Source: Arcticibacter pallidicorallinus (GTDB lineage: Bacteria > Bacteroidota > Bacteroidia > Sphingobacteriales > Sphingobacteriaceae). From it: 64,000 bases of DNA. A program made the translations under genes and the position numbers. Numbering within the stretch: position 1 is the stretch's first letter; every line of letters begins with the position of its first letter. This document shows positions 40,059 through 49,822 of this stretch, one piece after another. The DNA is taken from assembly GCF_003002875.1 (NCBI RefSeq), contig NZ_PVTH01000004.1:186001-250000 (forward strand), in the 5' to 3' direction. The notes beneath the pieces were generated by a model. It did not search any database. It was not told the origin of the DNA and saw only the letters and a program-made list of their open reading frames with translations.

Positions 40059-40613
40059 ATGGAGCGAGAACATATCATTTCAGGAGAAACAGAAGATCAG
40101 ATCTGGTCGCTGGTAAACGCAGACTTTATTACAAATAAGGACCTTCTTGATTATCACGCAGTGTTGGATCAGGCAGGCCGCAGGGTTGTACTCGATATAG
40201 GAATTGATCTCGGAGGAGGATTCGAAAGCGGAAGCGCTTACACCACGTTCAGTTCGTACTTATACGGTCGCGACGCATTTCGCTTCTCCATACATAGACA
40301 AGGATTTATTGATGAGATAGGCAAGTTCTTCGGCATGCAGGATGCCGTACTGGGTTATTTGGAGTTCGACGAAAAATTCATTGTCAAAACGAATAGTGAA
40401 CTGAAAGCCGCTACCCTTTTTGCTGATGATCAGCTAAGACGTATCCTAATCGCATACGAGGATCTGAGCTTTGGCATCGTTGACTATGCCCTCGAAGAAA
40501 ACGAAGAGAAAGCTCCATTCCTGGAGCTAAAGATTCAAGCCGGGATCACAGACCCTGCCCTTTTGAGAGAAATCTACACCGTTTTTATGCGGGCCGTTCA
40601 AGTTCTGGACTAG
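40059..40613 (+). CDS. Hypothetical soluble protein, possibly two-domain alpha/beta
   Basis: A 184-residue protein without signal peptide or membrane helix, with mixed charged and hydrophobic segments (VVLDIGIDLGGGFESGSAYTTF; DAVLGYLEFDEKFIVKTN). I do not recognise the family. The middle resembles proteins of unknown function that follow a phospholipid- or membrane-stress theme, but no motif supports a call. Its 3' end overlaps xseB on the opposite strand by four bases, so the two genes converge tightly. I see no terminator there. Confidence 0.6.
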   Translation: MEREHIISGETEDQIWSLVNADFITNKDLLDYHAVLDQAGRRVVLDIGIDLGGGFESGSAYTTFSSYLYGRDAFRFSIHRQGFIDEIGKFFGMQDAVLGYLEFDEKFIVKTNSELKAATLFADDQLRRILIAYEDLSFGIVDYALEENEEKAPFLELKIQAGITDPALLREIYTVFMRAVQVLD

Positions 40614-40816
40614 TCGCCCCCACCCGGCATCCCGGATATTATAATATTCACCTCGTCTTCAGTAGAGCGGAGTCTGGTCTGACAAAATTTAATCAGCACA
40701 GCCGCCCGCTTTACTTTTTCCGCGAGCACATCCACCGATACCTCTTCATTATTTATTTCCTGATAGATCTTATCCAACTCTGCAAACGCACTCTCGTATG
40801 TCATCTCTTCGGTCAT
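40610..40816 (-). CDS. xseB: Exodeoxyribonuclease VII small subunit
   Basis: A 68-residue helical protein matching XseB in length and pattern (YESAFAELDKIYQEINNEEVSVDVLAEKV). Several copies bind the long coiled coil of XseA and are required for the nuclease, which degrades single-stranded DNA to short oligonucleotides. It starts two bases after the xseA stop codon. Confidence 0.9.
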   Translation of the reverse strand: MTEEMTYESAFAELDKIYQEINNEEVSVDVLAEKVKRAAVLIKFCQTRLRSTEDEVNIIISGMPGGGD

Positions 40817-40818
40817 AA

Positions 40819-42144
40819 CTATATTTTTTTTGTAATAGCAGCTTCGTAGCTCTGCTTGTGTAGTATAATTTCAACGTTATCCCCTTCCCCCAATTCACTT
40901 CCAATCACATATTTACCGTCTTTTCGAATCATGGCAAAGCCCCTTCGCAGTAGACGATCGGGACTAAGGCTCTGTATATGTTCATTCAAATGCAGGAGAT
41001 TCTTCTGAGTGGAGGCGAAATAAAAAGGCAAACGAAAACTGATCTGCGCTGACTTCATCATGAGCTTCGAGTTCAGGCTCTTAATCAGGCGAAAGGCCGC
41101 CGGATATACACCCGACTGCACATGCTGCAGCTGATAGCGTTTACGCTGAAGGGCTTCCCTCGTCGTCGATCCGAATCGGGACTGTAACATGATAAAGCGG
41201 TTTTTCTTTTCGGTTAGCAGGGAGGTGGCTGTTTGGTTGACAGAATCTGACAGCGTGCTAAGACGCTTTTCAAACGAGTGATTATGGTCTATCATGAACT
41301 GAGCCGCCATGGTAGGTGTCTTCATATGAACTCTTGCGAAAAAATCCGCAATTCCCTGATTCGTCTGGTGCCCAATACCAGTCAGTATAGGCATTGGGAA
41401 CAATGCGATACTCAAAGCCAGATCATAGTTATCGAAAGGCAGAAAATCTGCAGGAGCACCTCCCCCTCTCGTGAGTATAACCATGTCGTAACAAACCCCG
41501 GAGGTCTTGATCTTCACAAGCGCATCCATTATAGATGCAGCCGCACTATATCCATGAACCAGCGCTTCATAGAGATCTGCATGGAAGCAGTAGCCATAAT
41601 CATTCGTATTCAGACAATGCTTCAGATCAGCATGGGCATCCGAGGTTCGTGAGGTAATAATCGCAACCTTTTGAATAACGGCAGGTAATGGTAATCGCTT
41701 ATTCGGCGTAATGTACACCCCGTCTTGGAGCGATAAATACGCTGAATTATTACGCAATAGTAAGTCGAGAGTCTCCTTCCTTTGAAGTTCAATACCCCCA
41801 AGGGTCAACTCCGCATCCAACTCCAGGAGATTCAGGCTCAGACCATAAACAGGATGATAGTTTACAGAAGCTCTTAGCCCTATCTTAATCCCTTCTGTAA
41901 ACTTCTGCCCTGTGATTTGCTCGAAGGCTTGAATCGCCTGCGTCCCTTCACCAAAAAAAGCCGTCCCCTTAATCTGCGCAACCTTCTGCCCGCTACTGAT
42001 CTGTATAAGCTCGAAATAAACATGACTTCCTACACGCCTCACCCCTGCCAGCTCGGCCTTAATCCAGTAACTTCCGGGGAAAGCCTGACGGAGCTGCCCC
42101 TGGACGTTAAGCAATAACTGTTGAAGGGTAAGGTAGGTATTCAT
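40819..42144 (-). CDS. xseA: Exodeoxyribonuclease VII large subunit
   Basis: A 441-residue catalytic subunit. An OB-fold DNA-binding domain (about 1-100) contains GSHVYFELI, and the catalytic core has AIITSRTSDAHADL, ILTRGGGAPADFLPFDNYDLA and TGIGHQTNQGIADF with the family's conserved His and Asp. A long coiled-coil region (about 265-380) binds XseB. XseA is often longer in its N-terminal part, but all core motifs are here. It lies between the M16 peptidase gene and xseB on the same strand. Confidence 0.93.
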   Translation of the reverse strand: MNTYLTLQQLLLNVQGQLRQAFPGSYWIKAELAGVRRVGSHVYFELIQISSGQKVAQIKGTAFFGEGTQAIQAFEQITGQKFTEGIKIGLRASVNYHPVYGLSLNLLELDAELTLGGIELQRKETLDLLLRNNSAYLSLQDGVYITPNKRLPLPAVIQKVAIITSRTSDAHADLKHCLNTNDYGYCFHADLYEALVHGYSAAASIMDALVKIKTSGVCYDMVILTRGGGAPADFLPFDNYDLALSIALFPMPILTGIGHQTNQGIADFFARVHMKTPTMAAQFMIDHNHSFEKRLSTLSDSVNQTATSLLTEKKNRFIMLQSRFGSTTREALQRKRYQLQHVQSGVYPAAFRLIKSLNSKLMMKSAQISFRLPFYFASTQKNLLHLNEHIQSLSPDRLLRRGFAMIRKDGKYVIGSELGEGDNVEIILHKQSYEAAITKKI

Positions 42145-42151
42145 GCAAAAA

Positions 42152-44971
42152 CTAGTTAGCCTTAGCCTTCACTGCGGTCTCAGATTCAGGAAGCAAAATC
42201 AGCTTGATCATATTTTTCCCGCTTAAATATTTGTTCGCAGCTGCCTTCAGGCTCTCTGGAGTGATCTTTTTTAACGAATCCAGATAAGTGAGGATTTCTT
42301 CAGGATCATCTTTAAGCTGATAGGCTGAGCTCAGGTAACTTGACCAGAAGCTGTTTTGCTTTAACTGCAGCTCCGTGGTCCTTCTTTCTTCTGCAAGAAA
42401 CTTGTCAACATCTGAAGCGTCGGCGCCCTTGGTCTTTATTTTCTCGATTTCATCCAGAGTAGCGGCAATCAGACGCTCGACATTCTCTGGTCCGCAACCG
42501 AAAGACACAGTGAAAGAATACCTATTTTTTGGAAACTTGCTATATCCTGCTCTGGCCCCGGGACTATACACGCCACTTTCCAATTCACGCAGGCGCTCAA
42601 TCAGCTTAATCTGCAGAACCTCGCCCAAGGCTTGAATCTGATTATTATTATCTTCATTATATTCATAAAAGCCACTGAATACCAGTCGTACCGTAGCTTT
42701 AGGCTCCTGTCCTTTATATACCTTTTTTGTGATAAGCCCTTCCGGTGTGTTGATATTGAGATCTCTTGCTTCCTCAACACGACTTGTGGACGGCAATGAT
42801 CCTAGATAAGTAGCCAGGAGAGGCTTTATCTGCTCAAGTTCAAAATTCCCTACAAATGTAAATGTAAAGTCGCTCGCATCAGCGAAACGATCTTTATAGA
42901 TATTAAGCAGCTTGCCTTCCCTAACCATGTTAAGCTTCTCAATGCTTGGTCCGGTTCTACGAATACTGTAATTGCCCAACACCGCGGATATCGTATCACC
43001 AAATACGCTGTTCGGATCGTTAGCCCGATTAGCCAAAGCGCCCCGCTGCTGCTGCATGGTCGATTGGAAAATATCCTTATCCATCCTCGGCTCCGTAAAA
43101 TAAAGATGAATCAGCTGCATAGCGATTTCCAGGTCTTTTGGGGCTGCGAATGCAGATATGCCTTCCGTGCGTTCAGTAATATACGGACTTACGCTCACCC
43201 TCTTTCCATTTAGCAATTTCGGCAGCTGAATAGAATTGAAGGATGCGATACCGCTTCTTGCCACAATTGAACTGGCGAAAGAGGCAGTCTCATACAGTGA
43301 ATCGGGATATAATGAAGTACCACCCGGACTGAAAGCACTGATCAGTATCTCGTCATTCTTAAAGTCGGTCGGCTTAAGCACAACCTTTACACCATTGCTC
43401 AGCGTAAGCTCGGTAAAGCCCAACTTTTCATTTTTCGTCTCAGAAACGACTTTCCCTGCCACAGGCGCCTGTGCCATCAGCGGCTTATCCGATACCTGAT
43501 CCACATATGCTGCAATACTGGAACCGGCGATCGACTGGATCCATGAACGTACCCTAGCTTCCGTAGGCAGACTCTCTTTTTCCTTATCCGGAGCCATAAT
43601 AATCACGTCCCGGTTGTTTTCAGTCAAGTACTGCCTGGTAAGACTATTCACTTCATTTAGCGCAATACGCGGAATTTCCTTCTTCGCAAAGTTGTATTCA
43701 TAGTCGATACCCGGACTTGCCGTTCCCTTCAAAAACAACTGAAGGTATTCCTGAACATAAGACGCCGAATTGGTCTTATCTTTTTCCTTCAGTGCAGCTT
43801 CCATACCACTCATATACGATGCCTTTGCACGCTCCAGCTCAGTTGCTGTAAATCCATGCTTCCTTACACGCTCGACCTCGGTAAACACGGCATTAAAGCC
43901 TTTTTCAAGCTCACCTGGTTTCGCTACAACCACAGCACTTGCGGCGTCAAGACCCGCCAGGAATGAGCTGATACTGCTCCCACCCTGCAGAAACGGTGGT
44001 TCCGCCTGTTTCATCAGCTCCCCAAATCTTGCACCCATCATCTGATTATAAAGGGAACGTATGATATTATGTCGAAGGTCAGACGTCGTCTTAATTTCTT
44101 TTTCCGGATGCTTGATAATTACCTGAGCAACCGTGTACTGCATCTCCTTATCGGTAACAGCAACAAACTGATTTTTATTCAGCAGGGGAATCTTGTAGTC
44201 GATTCGCTTGCGTTCTTTGGACGGATTCTTCAGATCAGCGAACTTATCCATGATCATCTTTTCGATCTGTGCAACGTCAATATCCCCCACAACGATCAAA
44301 GCCTGAAGGTTCGGGCGGTACCAGTCTTTATAAAACTGAGTGATGGTCTCGGCCTTAAAACCTTTCAACACCTCGTCAGTGCCTATTGGCAGGCGGTTCG
44401 CATAACGGGAACTGTTAAGAATCGTTGGAAGATACTTATCCTGCATTCTCTGCTGGGCGCCTTTTCCAAGTCGCTTTTCTTCCAGCACAACGCCCCGCTC
44501 CTTCTCAATCTCATCTGCATCCAGCAAAGCGTCCTGCGCCCAGTCACGCATAATCTGCATTCCGTTCTTTAGAAGCTGAGGATCATCTGTAGGCAGGGGA
44601 AGCTGATATACCGTCTCGTCAAAGCTGGTATACGCATTTAGATCAGCACCAAATCGAACTCCCGACTTCTGCAAATAACTGACAAGCTCATTCTTCGGGA
44701 AGTTTTTCGTCCCATTAAAGCTCATGTGTTCCATGAAATGTGCCAGTCCGCGCTGGTCGTCATTTTCCAGAATAGATCCGGCCTTGATGGCAAGGTAGAG
44801 TTGCACACGCGCTTTGGGTTCGGTGTTTTTTCGTATATAATAAGTAAAGCCGTTAGCTAGCTTGCCGGTTTTAACCTGCGGATCTAATGGCAGCTTGGTT
44901 TGAGCCGATGACGGCAAAGTGCTTGAGCCTAAGGCAACAAGCATGATAACGATACGGTTAAGATATTTCAT
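42152..44971 (-). CDS. Secreted M16 family zinc metallopeptidase
   Basis: A 939-residue protein with a signal peptide ending at SAQ (residue 24). The inverted zinc motif HFMEH at residues 78-82 is followed by the distal Glu region (DADEIEKERGVVLEE), so the N-terminal half is catalytic. The C-terminal half repeats the fold without a zinc site, the usual M16 clamshell in one chain. Such periplasmic peptidases degrade unfolded or transit peptides. It is followed by xseA after seven bases. A 15-bp inverted repeat lies upstream. Confidence 0.9.
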   Translation of the reverse strand: MKYLNRIVIMLVALGSSTLPSSAQTKLPLDPQVKTGKLANGFTYYIRKNTEPKARVQLYLAIKAGSILENDDQRGLAHFMEHMSFNGTKNFPKNELVSYLQKSGVRFGADLNAYTSFDETVYQLPLPTDDPQLLKNGMQIMRDWAQDALLDADEIEKERGVVLEEKRLGKGAQQRMQDKYLPTILNSSRYANRLPIGTDEVLKGFKAETITQFYKDWYRPNLQALIVVGDIDVAQIEKMIMDKFADLKNPSKERKRIDYKIPLLNKNQFVAVTDKEMQYTVAQVIIKHPEKEIKTTSDLRHNIIRSLYNQMMGARFGELMKQAEPPFLQGGSSISSFLAGLDAASAVVVAKPGELEKGFNAVFTEVERVRKHGFTATELERAKASYMSGMEAALKEKDKTNSASYVQEYLQLFLKGTASPGIDYEYNFAKKEIPRIALNEVNSLTRQYLTENNRDVIIMAPDKEKESLPTEARVRSWIQSIAGSSIAAYVDQVSDKPLMAQAPVAGKVVSETKNEKLGFTELTLSNGVKVVLKPTDFKNDEILISAFSPGGTSLYPDSLYETASFASSIVARSGIASFNSIQLPKLLNGKRVSVSPYITERTEGISAFAAPKDLEIAMQLIHLYFTEPRMDKDIFQSTMQQQRGALANRANDPNSVFGDTISAVLGNYSIRRTGPSIEKLNMVREGKLLNIYKDRFADASDFTFTFVGNFELEQIKPLLATYLGSLPSTSRVEEARDLNINTPEGLITKKVYKGQEPKATVRLVFSGFYEYNEDNNNQIQALGEVLQIKLIERLRELESGVYSPGARAGYSKFPKNRYSFTVSFGCGPENVERLIAATLDEIEKIKTKGADASDVDKFLAEERRTTELQLKQNSFWSSYLSSAYQLKDDPEEILTYLDSLKKITPESLKAAANKYLSGKNMIKLILLPESETAVKAKAN

Positions 44972-45003
44972 TGATGTCAGATAAAGTAACAGGCTGAAAG
45001 ATA

Positions 45004-45043
45004 CGATTTTTACACCATAGAGAAATCAATGGTGTAAAAATCG
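45004..45043. repeat. Perfect 15-bp inverted repeat upstream of the M16 peptidase gene
   Basis: Bases 45004-45018 are the reverse complement of 45029-45043 around a 10-nt loop. It lies between the end of ccsBA and the start of the peptidase gene. The T-run is on the 5' arm and the A-run on the 3' arm, on both strands. This is the wrong way round for an intrinsic terminator, so it may be an operator or mRNA hairpin instead. Confidence 0.6.
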
Positions 45044-45088
45044 ATAACCTCGAAAACTTTATACCTTACATCAGAATGAATCGTTTAA

Positions 45089-48000
45089 CTAGACAACCAG
45101 CCCTTTCCTGGTTTCAGCAGACATCTTCCTGTGCTGAATAATCGCTATTACCGAGATGAGCGCCAATACTGCCACAACCCAGTAAACCCATACAGGCACT
45201 GGAACAGGGTCTCCAGCAGCGTAGGAATGTAAACCGGACAAATAATAGTTAACACCGAAGGATGTCATAATGATCGACGAAAATGCCCATAAGCTCGCAA
45301 GGTTGTAGACGATCGCACTTCTCAAAGCCGGAATCAACCTCAGATGCAATACGAAAGCGTAGATAATCACCGAAATAAGTGCCCAGGTCTCCTTCGGATC
45401 CCAGGCCCAATAGCGTCCCCAACTTTCGTTCGCCCAAACCCCTCCTAAGAAGGTACCAATAGCGAGCAAAAACAAACCTATCGTTATAGCTAGTTCGTTT
45501 ACTATCGTCAACTCTTGCATGCTAATCCACCAGTTAGCCGTAGGCGTCTTCGGTTTGAAAATGATAAACATCAGATTCAGTAGTGCAAGTATCGCCGCAA
45601 GGGCCAAAGGAGCATAAGAACTAACGATTATCGCAACATGGATTTTGAGCCAATAAGAATGCAACACCGGCATGAGGTTGGTGATTTCCGGATTTAGCCA
45701 GTCAAGGAAGCTTACAAACAGCAGCGTACCTGAGAACAGCAAACCTAAAGGAACCGTAAAACGCGACTTGCCAGAGAAAAGCAGGCCGAACAGCAAAACA
45801 CCCCAGGCGACAAAAACAAGCATCTCGAATCCGTCACTCCATGGGGGATGTTTGGCGATATACCAACGCAGGGCAAGATGGAAAGTGAAAACAATCAAAC
45901 CAGCCCATGTCAGCCATTTCCCACTGGTCCATAAACCTTCCATCAGTTTGGATTCTCTGAACAGCATAACGATACCGAGAACTAACATCAGGAAACCTAA
46001 TACCCAGAAGATTCCAAACAGCTTATTACCAAGATTCAATTTGTTATAAAGCAGTTCAACCTTTATCAATTGCTCTGAGGGATAAACACGCTCTCCTGCT
46101 TTTTGCTGAAACAGATGGATATACTCCAGCGCTTCGTCACCTTGCTTCCAGTTGTTCTTTTGAAGGCCTTTCTGAAGTCCGGTCAGGTAAAGCGACGTAA
46201 TATTTTTTACAAAAGTTGCATCTTCTTCTTCAAACCCGCTTTGAGATTGCTGACTGGTGAACCAGGTATTATTCTTGTCGCCCTTATTAGGAAATATGCG
46301 CAAGAAATCTCCGGTCAGCAATGCATAGAAAATATTAAAACGTTCATCGGTTTTAAGCAGTTCCTTGTGCCCCTCATTCCGTTCTGCAGGCTTCAGCTTG
46401 TTCGCTTCTTCAACGAGCTCGTGGAGCAGATAGTCGCCCTTATCATTCAGGAAAGCTTTAAAACTGATCCTGTCGGCCGGTTGGATACCAAGAGCCTTGA
46501 ATGCAAGGGTAGACTTCTCCCTGTCAATCCTTATCACCGGCATCTGACTAAAAAGTATAGGGTCTAATTGAACCGCAAGCAGAAACTGTTCTGAAGACAT
46601 TTGAATGTCTCCATCAGCTGAAGGAACCGTAATACGAGATTTCCCGTTAAGCTTGCGGACGATTTCATTGGCCAGTGTGTTGAGCGGCTTCATACGTCCA
46701 TCCAGGTCCTGAACAATCAATCGACCGTAATTGGCGGCCTTTTCCTCAGGCACTACCGCAATCTTTGGAACCTGCTGCGTTTGTGCACCAACTGTACCAG
46801 CTAAAAAAAGCATAGCAAAAACACTTGCGACACCAGCTTTCCTCCGCATACTGTGAAGTTTTTTATTCAACATTCTGAACCTGCTACCTTTGGCAAAAAG
46901 CGTCAAAAACATTCCAAGTGTTAGTAATGTATAACCAAGATATGTCAAATAGGTGCCCGGCCGATCACGGCTAACCGAAAGAACCGTTCCCTTTTCATCA
47001 GTATCATAAGACGACTGGTAAAATCGGAAACCCTTATAATCAAGCACATTATTCATATATACACGGTATGGAAACTCCTTTTTATCGTCCATAACAGTCA
47101 GCTCACTGGCATAGCTCTCTGGGCTCTGACTTCCCGGATACCTTTTCAGTTCAAATTCCCTCAAAAAAAGCGCGAAAGGTAACACCTCCGCGCGAGGTCC
47201 ATATGTCACTGAATACTGTTTACCGTTGGCAGTGAATGAATGCCATGCCGGATCCAGGCTGGATAACTTGATATAGTCAGACATCACCGTTTTACCATTG
47301 CGATCAGCTATTTTCAATCTTACTACGTCCGCTAAGCCCTTTGCCATCTGTTCATCGGTTTCTTTGCTGTACTTCACAGACGCATTCTCGTGAATAACCT
47401 TTACTATAAACGCCCCCCCATCCCATTGATAAAGCGATCTGAGTTGCAAGGGTTTCACCTCAGCAGCGTGAAGAACGCCTATCTTCTGAGTGGCCATCTC
47501 CATGACCTGAAGATGAACGTCGGATTTAATGACCCAAATGCTGTCTTTCTTGAAAATTTTAATGTTACTCTTTGCCTGCTCCTCCGTACCCAGTACGATC
47601 TCACCCATTTGTAATACGCTGCCCGAAGTAATAAAATAATCCGTTCTTCCCTCTCCCATTGCAACAGCGACGTCCAGATAAGTATTACTACCCCCAATGA
47701 TCTCCTCCTTCGCCTTGGTTATGAAATCCTCAAACGTCACCTCAAACTCCTCATCACCGAACTCCGCCCCTAAAGTAACAGGCTTAAAATTATGGCTGAT
47801 CAAGCTCAATGGTTTCTCAAATCGCTTACCTTCGTTTACGCCAAGCTGCTTGATCTGCAGATAACGTGCGTTTGTGAAAAAAGTACTTTCTTTCTGTTTT
47901 TCCCGAATATGGATCAAACCTTCCTCACTGAAATACCGGGTAACGCCGGCGCCGACAATGATGATAACAAAAGCAACGTGGAATAGTCCCACCGGCCAAC

Positions 48001-48220
48001 GGTTCTTATGAAACAGTTTATATTTATCTATATGGGCCAGAAAATTTACCGCCAACCAGAGCATAATTAGCTCAAACCACCAGGCTTCATACACGAGTCC
48101 TCTCGCAACAGCTGTTCCATGATCATTTTCAATGAACGTAGCAGCAGCATTTGATAACGCGAACGCAATTAAAAGAACCAGGGATATACGGGTAGATAGA
48201 AGGAATTTTAAATATGTCAT
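45089..48220 (-). CDS. ccsBA: Fused cytochrome c synthetase CcsBA (ResB-CcsA)
   Basis: A 1043-residue inner-membrane protein that joins the two halves of system II cytochrome c biogenesis. Residues 1-430 are ResB/CcsB-like with four membrane helices and a large periplasmic domain. The C-terminal part is CcsA-like, with eight or so helices and the heme-handling WWD-type motif GRYWAWDPKETWA near residue 935. It brings heme to the outside and attaches it to CXXCH motifs. It lies 97 bases after nrfA on the same strand, resembling the nrfHAI order of Epsilonproteobacteria. There NrfI handles the unusual CXXCK heme site of NrfA. That specific role is inferred. Confidence 0.92.
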   Translation of the reverse strand: MTYLKFLLSTRISLVLLIAFALSNAAATFIENDHGTAVARGLVYEAWWFELIMLWLAVNFLAHIDKYKLFHKNRWPVGLFHVAFVIIIVGAGVTRYFSEEGLIHIREKQKESTFFTNARYLQIKQLGVNEGKRFEKPLSLISHNFKPVTLGAEFGDEEFEVTFEDFITKAKEEIIGGSNTYLDVAVAMGEGRTDYFITSGSVLQMGEIVLGTEEQAKSNIKIFKKDSIWVIKSDVHLQVMEMATQKIGVLHAAEVKPLQLRSLYQWDGGAFIVKVIHENASVKYSKETDEQMAKGLADVVRLKIADRNGKTVMSDYIKLSSLDPAWHSFTANGKQYSVTYGPRAEVLPFALFLREFELKRYPGSQSPESYASELTVMDDKKEFPYRVYMNNVLDYKGFRFYQSSYDTDEKGTVLSVSRDRPGTYLTYLGYTLLTLGMFLTLFAKGSRFRMLNKKLHSMRRKAGVASVFAMLFLAGTVGAQTQQVPKIAVVPEEKAANYGRLIVQDLDGRMKPLNTLANEIVRKLNGKSRITVPSADGDIQMSSEQFLLAVQLDPILFSQMPVIRIDREKSTLAFKALGIQPADRISFKAFLNDKGDYLLHELVEEANKLKPAERNEGHKELLKTDERFNIFYALLTGDFLRIFPNKGDKNNTWFTSQQSQSGFEEEDATFVKNITSLYLTGLQKGLQKNNWKQGDEALEYIHLFQQKAGERVYPSEQLIKVELLYNKLNLGNKLFGIFWVLGFLMLVLGIVMLFRESKLMEGLWTSGKWLTWAGLIVFTFHLALRWYIAKHPPWSDGFEMLVFVAWGVLLFGLLFSGKSRFTVPLGLLFSGTLLFVSFLDWLNPEITNLMPVLHSYWLKIHVAIIVSSYAPLALAAILALLNLMFIIFKPKTPTANWWISMQELTIVNELAITIGLFLLAIGTFLGGVWANESWGRYWAWDPKETWALISVIIYAFVLHLRLIPALRSAIVYNLASLWAFSSIIMTSFGVNYYLSGLHSYAAGDPVPVPVWVYWVVAVLALISVIAIIQHRKMSAETRKGLVV

Positions 48221-48235
48221 GCTTGGGCGTATAAA

Positions 48236-48262
48236 TGCCCGGGCTTGTTGTAAGCCCGGGCA
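48236..48262 (-). terminator. GC-rich stem-loop between nrfA and ccsBA
   Basis: A perfect 11-bp stem (48236-48246 with 48252-48262) with a 5-nt loop lies in the gap between the nrfA stop and the ccsBA start. On the minus strand it is followed by only a short TTTAT. It may terminate part of the nrfHA transcripts or protect their 3' end, so that more NrfHA than CcsBA is made. Confidence 0.5.
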
Positions 48263-48317
48263 GGGAGAGAATTTGAGTTCTCACTGGAAAACAAATTGAT
48301 TGCTTCGCTGGGTCGGA

Positions 48318-49805
48318 TTACTGAAGCATATTCACTTTAAGTTTCGCTTCGCGCTCCTTACCTTCTTTTAGCCATTTAGGGACAACCTGCTCCAAAAAGT
48401 TTGCTTTTTGAACTTTCTCTTTCTCAAGATCTATTCCTATGTAGGCTTGAAGTGCAGATTTGCTACTTAAGTTTGGCATTTGTACCGGCTCTGTATGACC
48501 AAGAGAAGCAAGCACCCTGGCCAGCTCAACACGGGCGTCCTGAATAATCGCAGAACCGGAAGCGATAATACGGCTCGACTCCAATGGTGCGTGGAAACCA
48601 GCTCCATGAGAAGCAGAGACATAATCCCATCTCCATTGTGCATTCCTGATTCCCTTTAAAATCTTAGCCATCTTTGCTTCAGTCGCTCCCAGCTTCCAGG
48701 CTTTTTCAGCCTCCAGGTGAGCCATCGCAATGTGACGTTGCAATTGCATCACACCCTGCTTTACCTTGCCCTGACGCTCATAAACGTCATTAACAAGATC
48801 AGATACTTTTTCCCGATGACAAACGAAACATGAGTTTTCAACATTTGCCAATGGAGAGCCGATATGGTGATCAGTGAACTTCTGTCCTCCCTCAGTACCG
48901 TATGGCATATGGCAGTCAGCACATGATACTCCCCGCTTGGCATGAACTCCGAACGAATATATTTCATAATCAGGATGCTGCGCTTTCAGCATGCGAGCCT
49001 TGCTCAATGGGTGAACCCAGTCCGCAAAATCGATGCTGTCGTAGTATTTCTCCATATCTTCCGCGGTGAAACCATCTTTCCATGGAAATGTAACGTAAGC
49101 TGCACCTTTCGCATCTGGCTTATTCTTATCAAAGTAATATTCGACGTGACATTGAGCGCAGACCAGCGAACGCATTTCCTGGTGAGATGCCTTATTGATG
49201 TCTTTACCCATAGCCTCATACGCTTCGATCAAAGCTGGTCTGGTTATCGTCAGATTCATGGTCTTGGGATCGTGACAATCCGCACAACCGATAGGGTTGA
49301 TAATTTCACTACCAAAATCAGACAGCTTCTTACTGTAGAACTCGGTTACGCCCAGCTCACTCATCAAGCGGGGAACATCCGGGCTTTTACAGGTCCAACA
49401 TGTGCTCGGCATATTATCTGCCTCCGGATCTTTTGGAGCACCGATACGCACAGAGCTCAATACGTCACGTATGGCATGGTTGTGCCCTCTTGGCTGGTTA
49501 TAGCCTTTACTAAATGCATATCCTGCCCAAAGGATAATAGTTTCCGGATTTTCTTCTAGCGCATCGCGGAAACCGCTCGTATTATATTTACTCTTGAAAG
49601 TAGTATCAAGCGTTTTCTGGTAGGATTGATACTGTCTCGGATAGTTCATTCCCCAAAGTGAATCACGAGGCTCAATACCCTCAATAGCTACCTGAGGGTG
49701 GTAAGCAAACCTGGCTTCTGTCTTCCTATCCATTATCGAATAGACAAGCATAGAAAGCAGGAACACGACGACAATTGTTGCAATAAATAATATCCAGTTT
49801 TTCAT
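48318..49805 (-). CDS. nrfA: Ammonia-forming cytochrome c552 nitrite reductase NrfA
   Basis: A pentaheme enzyme of 495 residues that reduces nitrite to ammonium with six electrons at the outer face of the membrane. An N-terminal hydrophobic segment (5-24) serves as signal or anchor. The catalytic heme site CWTCK is at 136-140. Four ordinary sites follow: CADCH 174-178, CAQCH 216-220, CADCH 295-299 and CFVCH 326-330. A lysine in the first site is the family hallmark. nrfH lies 17 bases upstream. Confidence 0.96.
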   Translation of the reverse strand: MKNWILFIATIVVVFLLSMLVYSIMDRKTEARFAYHPQVAIEGIEPRDSLWGMNYPRQYQSYQKTLDTTFKSKYNTSGFRDALEENPETIILWAGYAFSKGYNQPRGHNHAIRDVLSSVRIGAPKDPEADNMPSTCWTCKSPDVPRLMSELGVTEFYSKKLSDFGSEIINPIGCADCHDPKTMNLTITRPALIEAYEAMGKDINKASHQEMRSLVCAQCHVEYYFDKNKPDAKGAAYVTFPWKDGFTAEDMEKYYDSIDFADWVHPLSKARMLKAQHPDYEIYSFGVHAKRGVSCADCHMPYGTEGGQKFTDHHIGSPLANVENSCFVCHREKVSDLVNDVYERQGKVKQGVMQLQRHIAMAHLEAEKAWKLGATEAKMAKILKGIRNAQWRWDYVSASHGAGFHAPLESSRIIASGSAIIQDARVELARVLASLGHTEPVQMPNLSSKSALQAYIGIDLEKEKVQKANFLEQVVPKWLKEGKEREAKLKVNMLQ

Positions 49806-49822
49806 CGAATTATATTTTGTAC

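Noticed and set aside
44069-44572. A 167-residue open frame opposite the M16 peptidase
   Set aside because: It is antisense to the conserved N-terminal half of the peptidase and shows no motif.
48942-49559. A 205-residue open frame opposite nrfA
   Set aside because: It is a shadow of the heme-rich nrfA sequence, rich in Cys and Ile by frame effect only.
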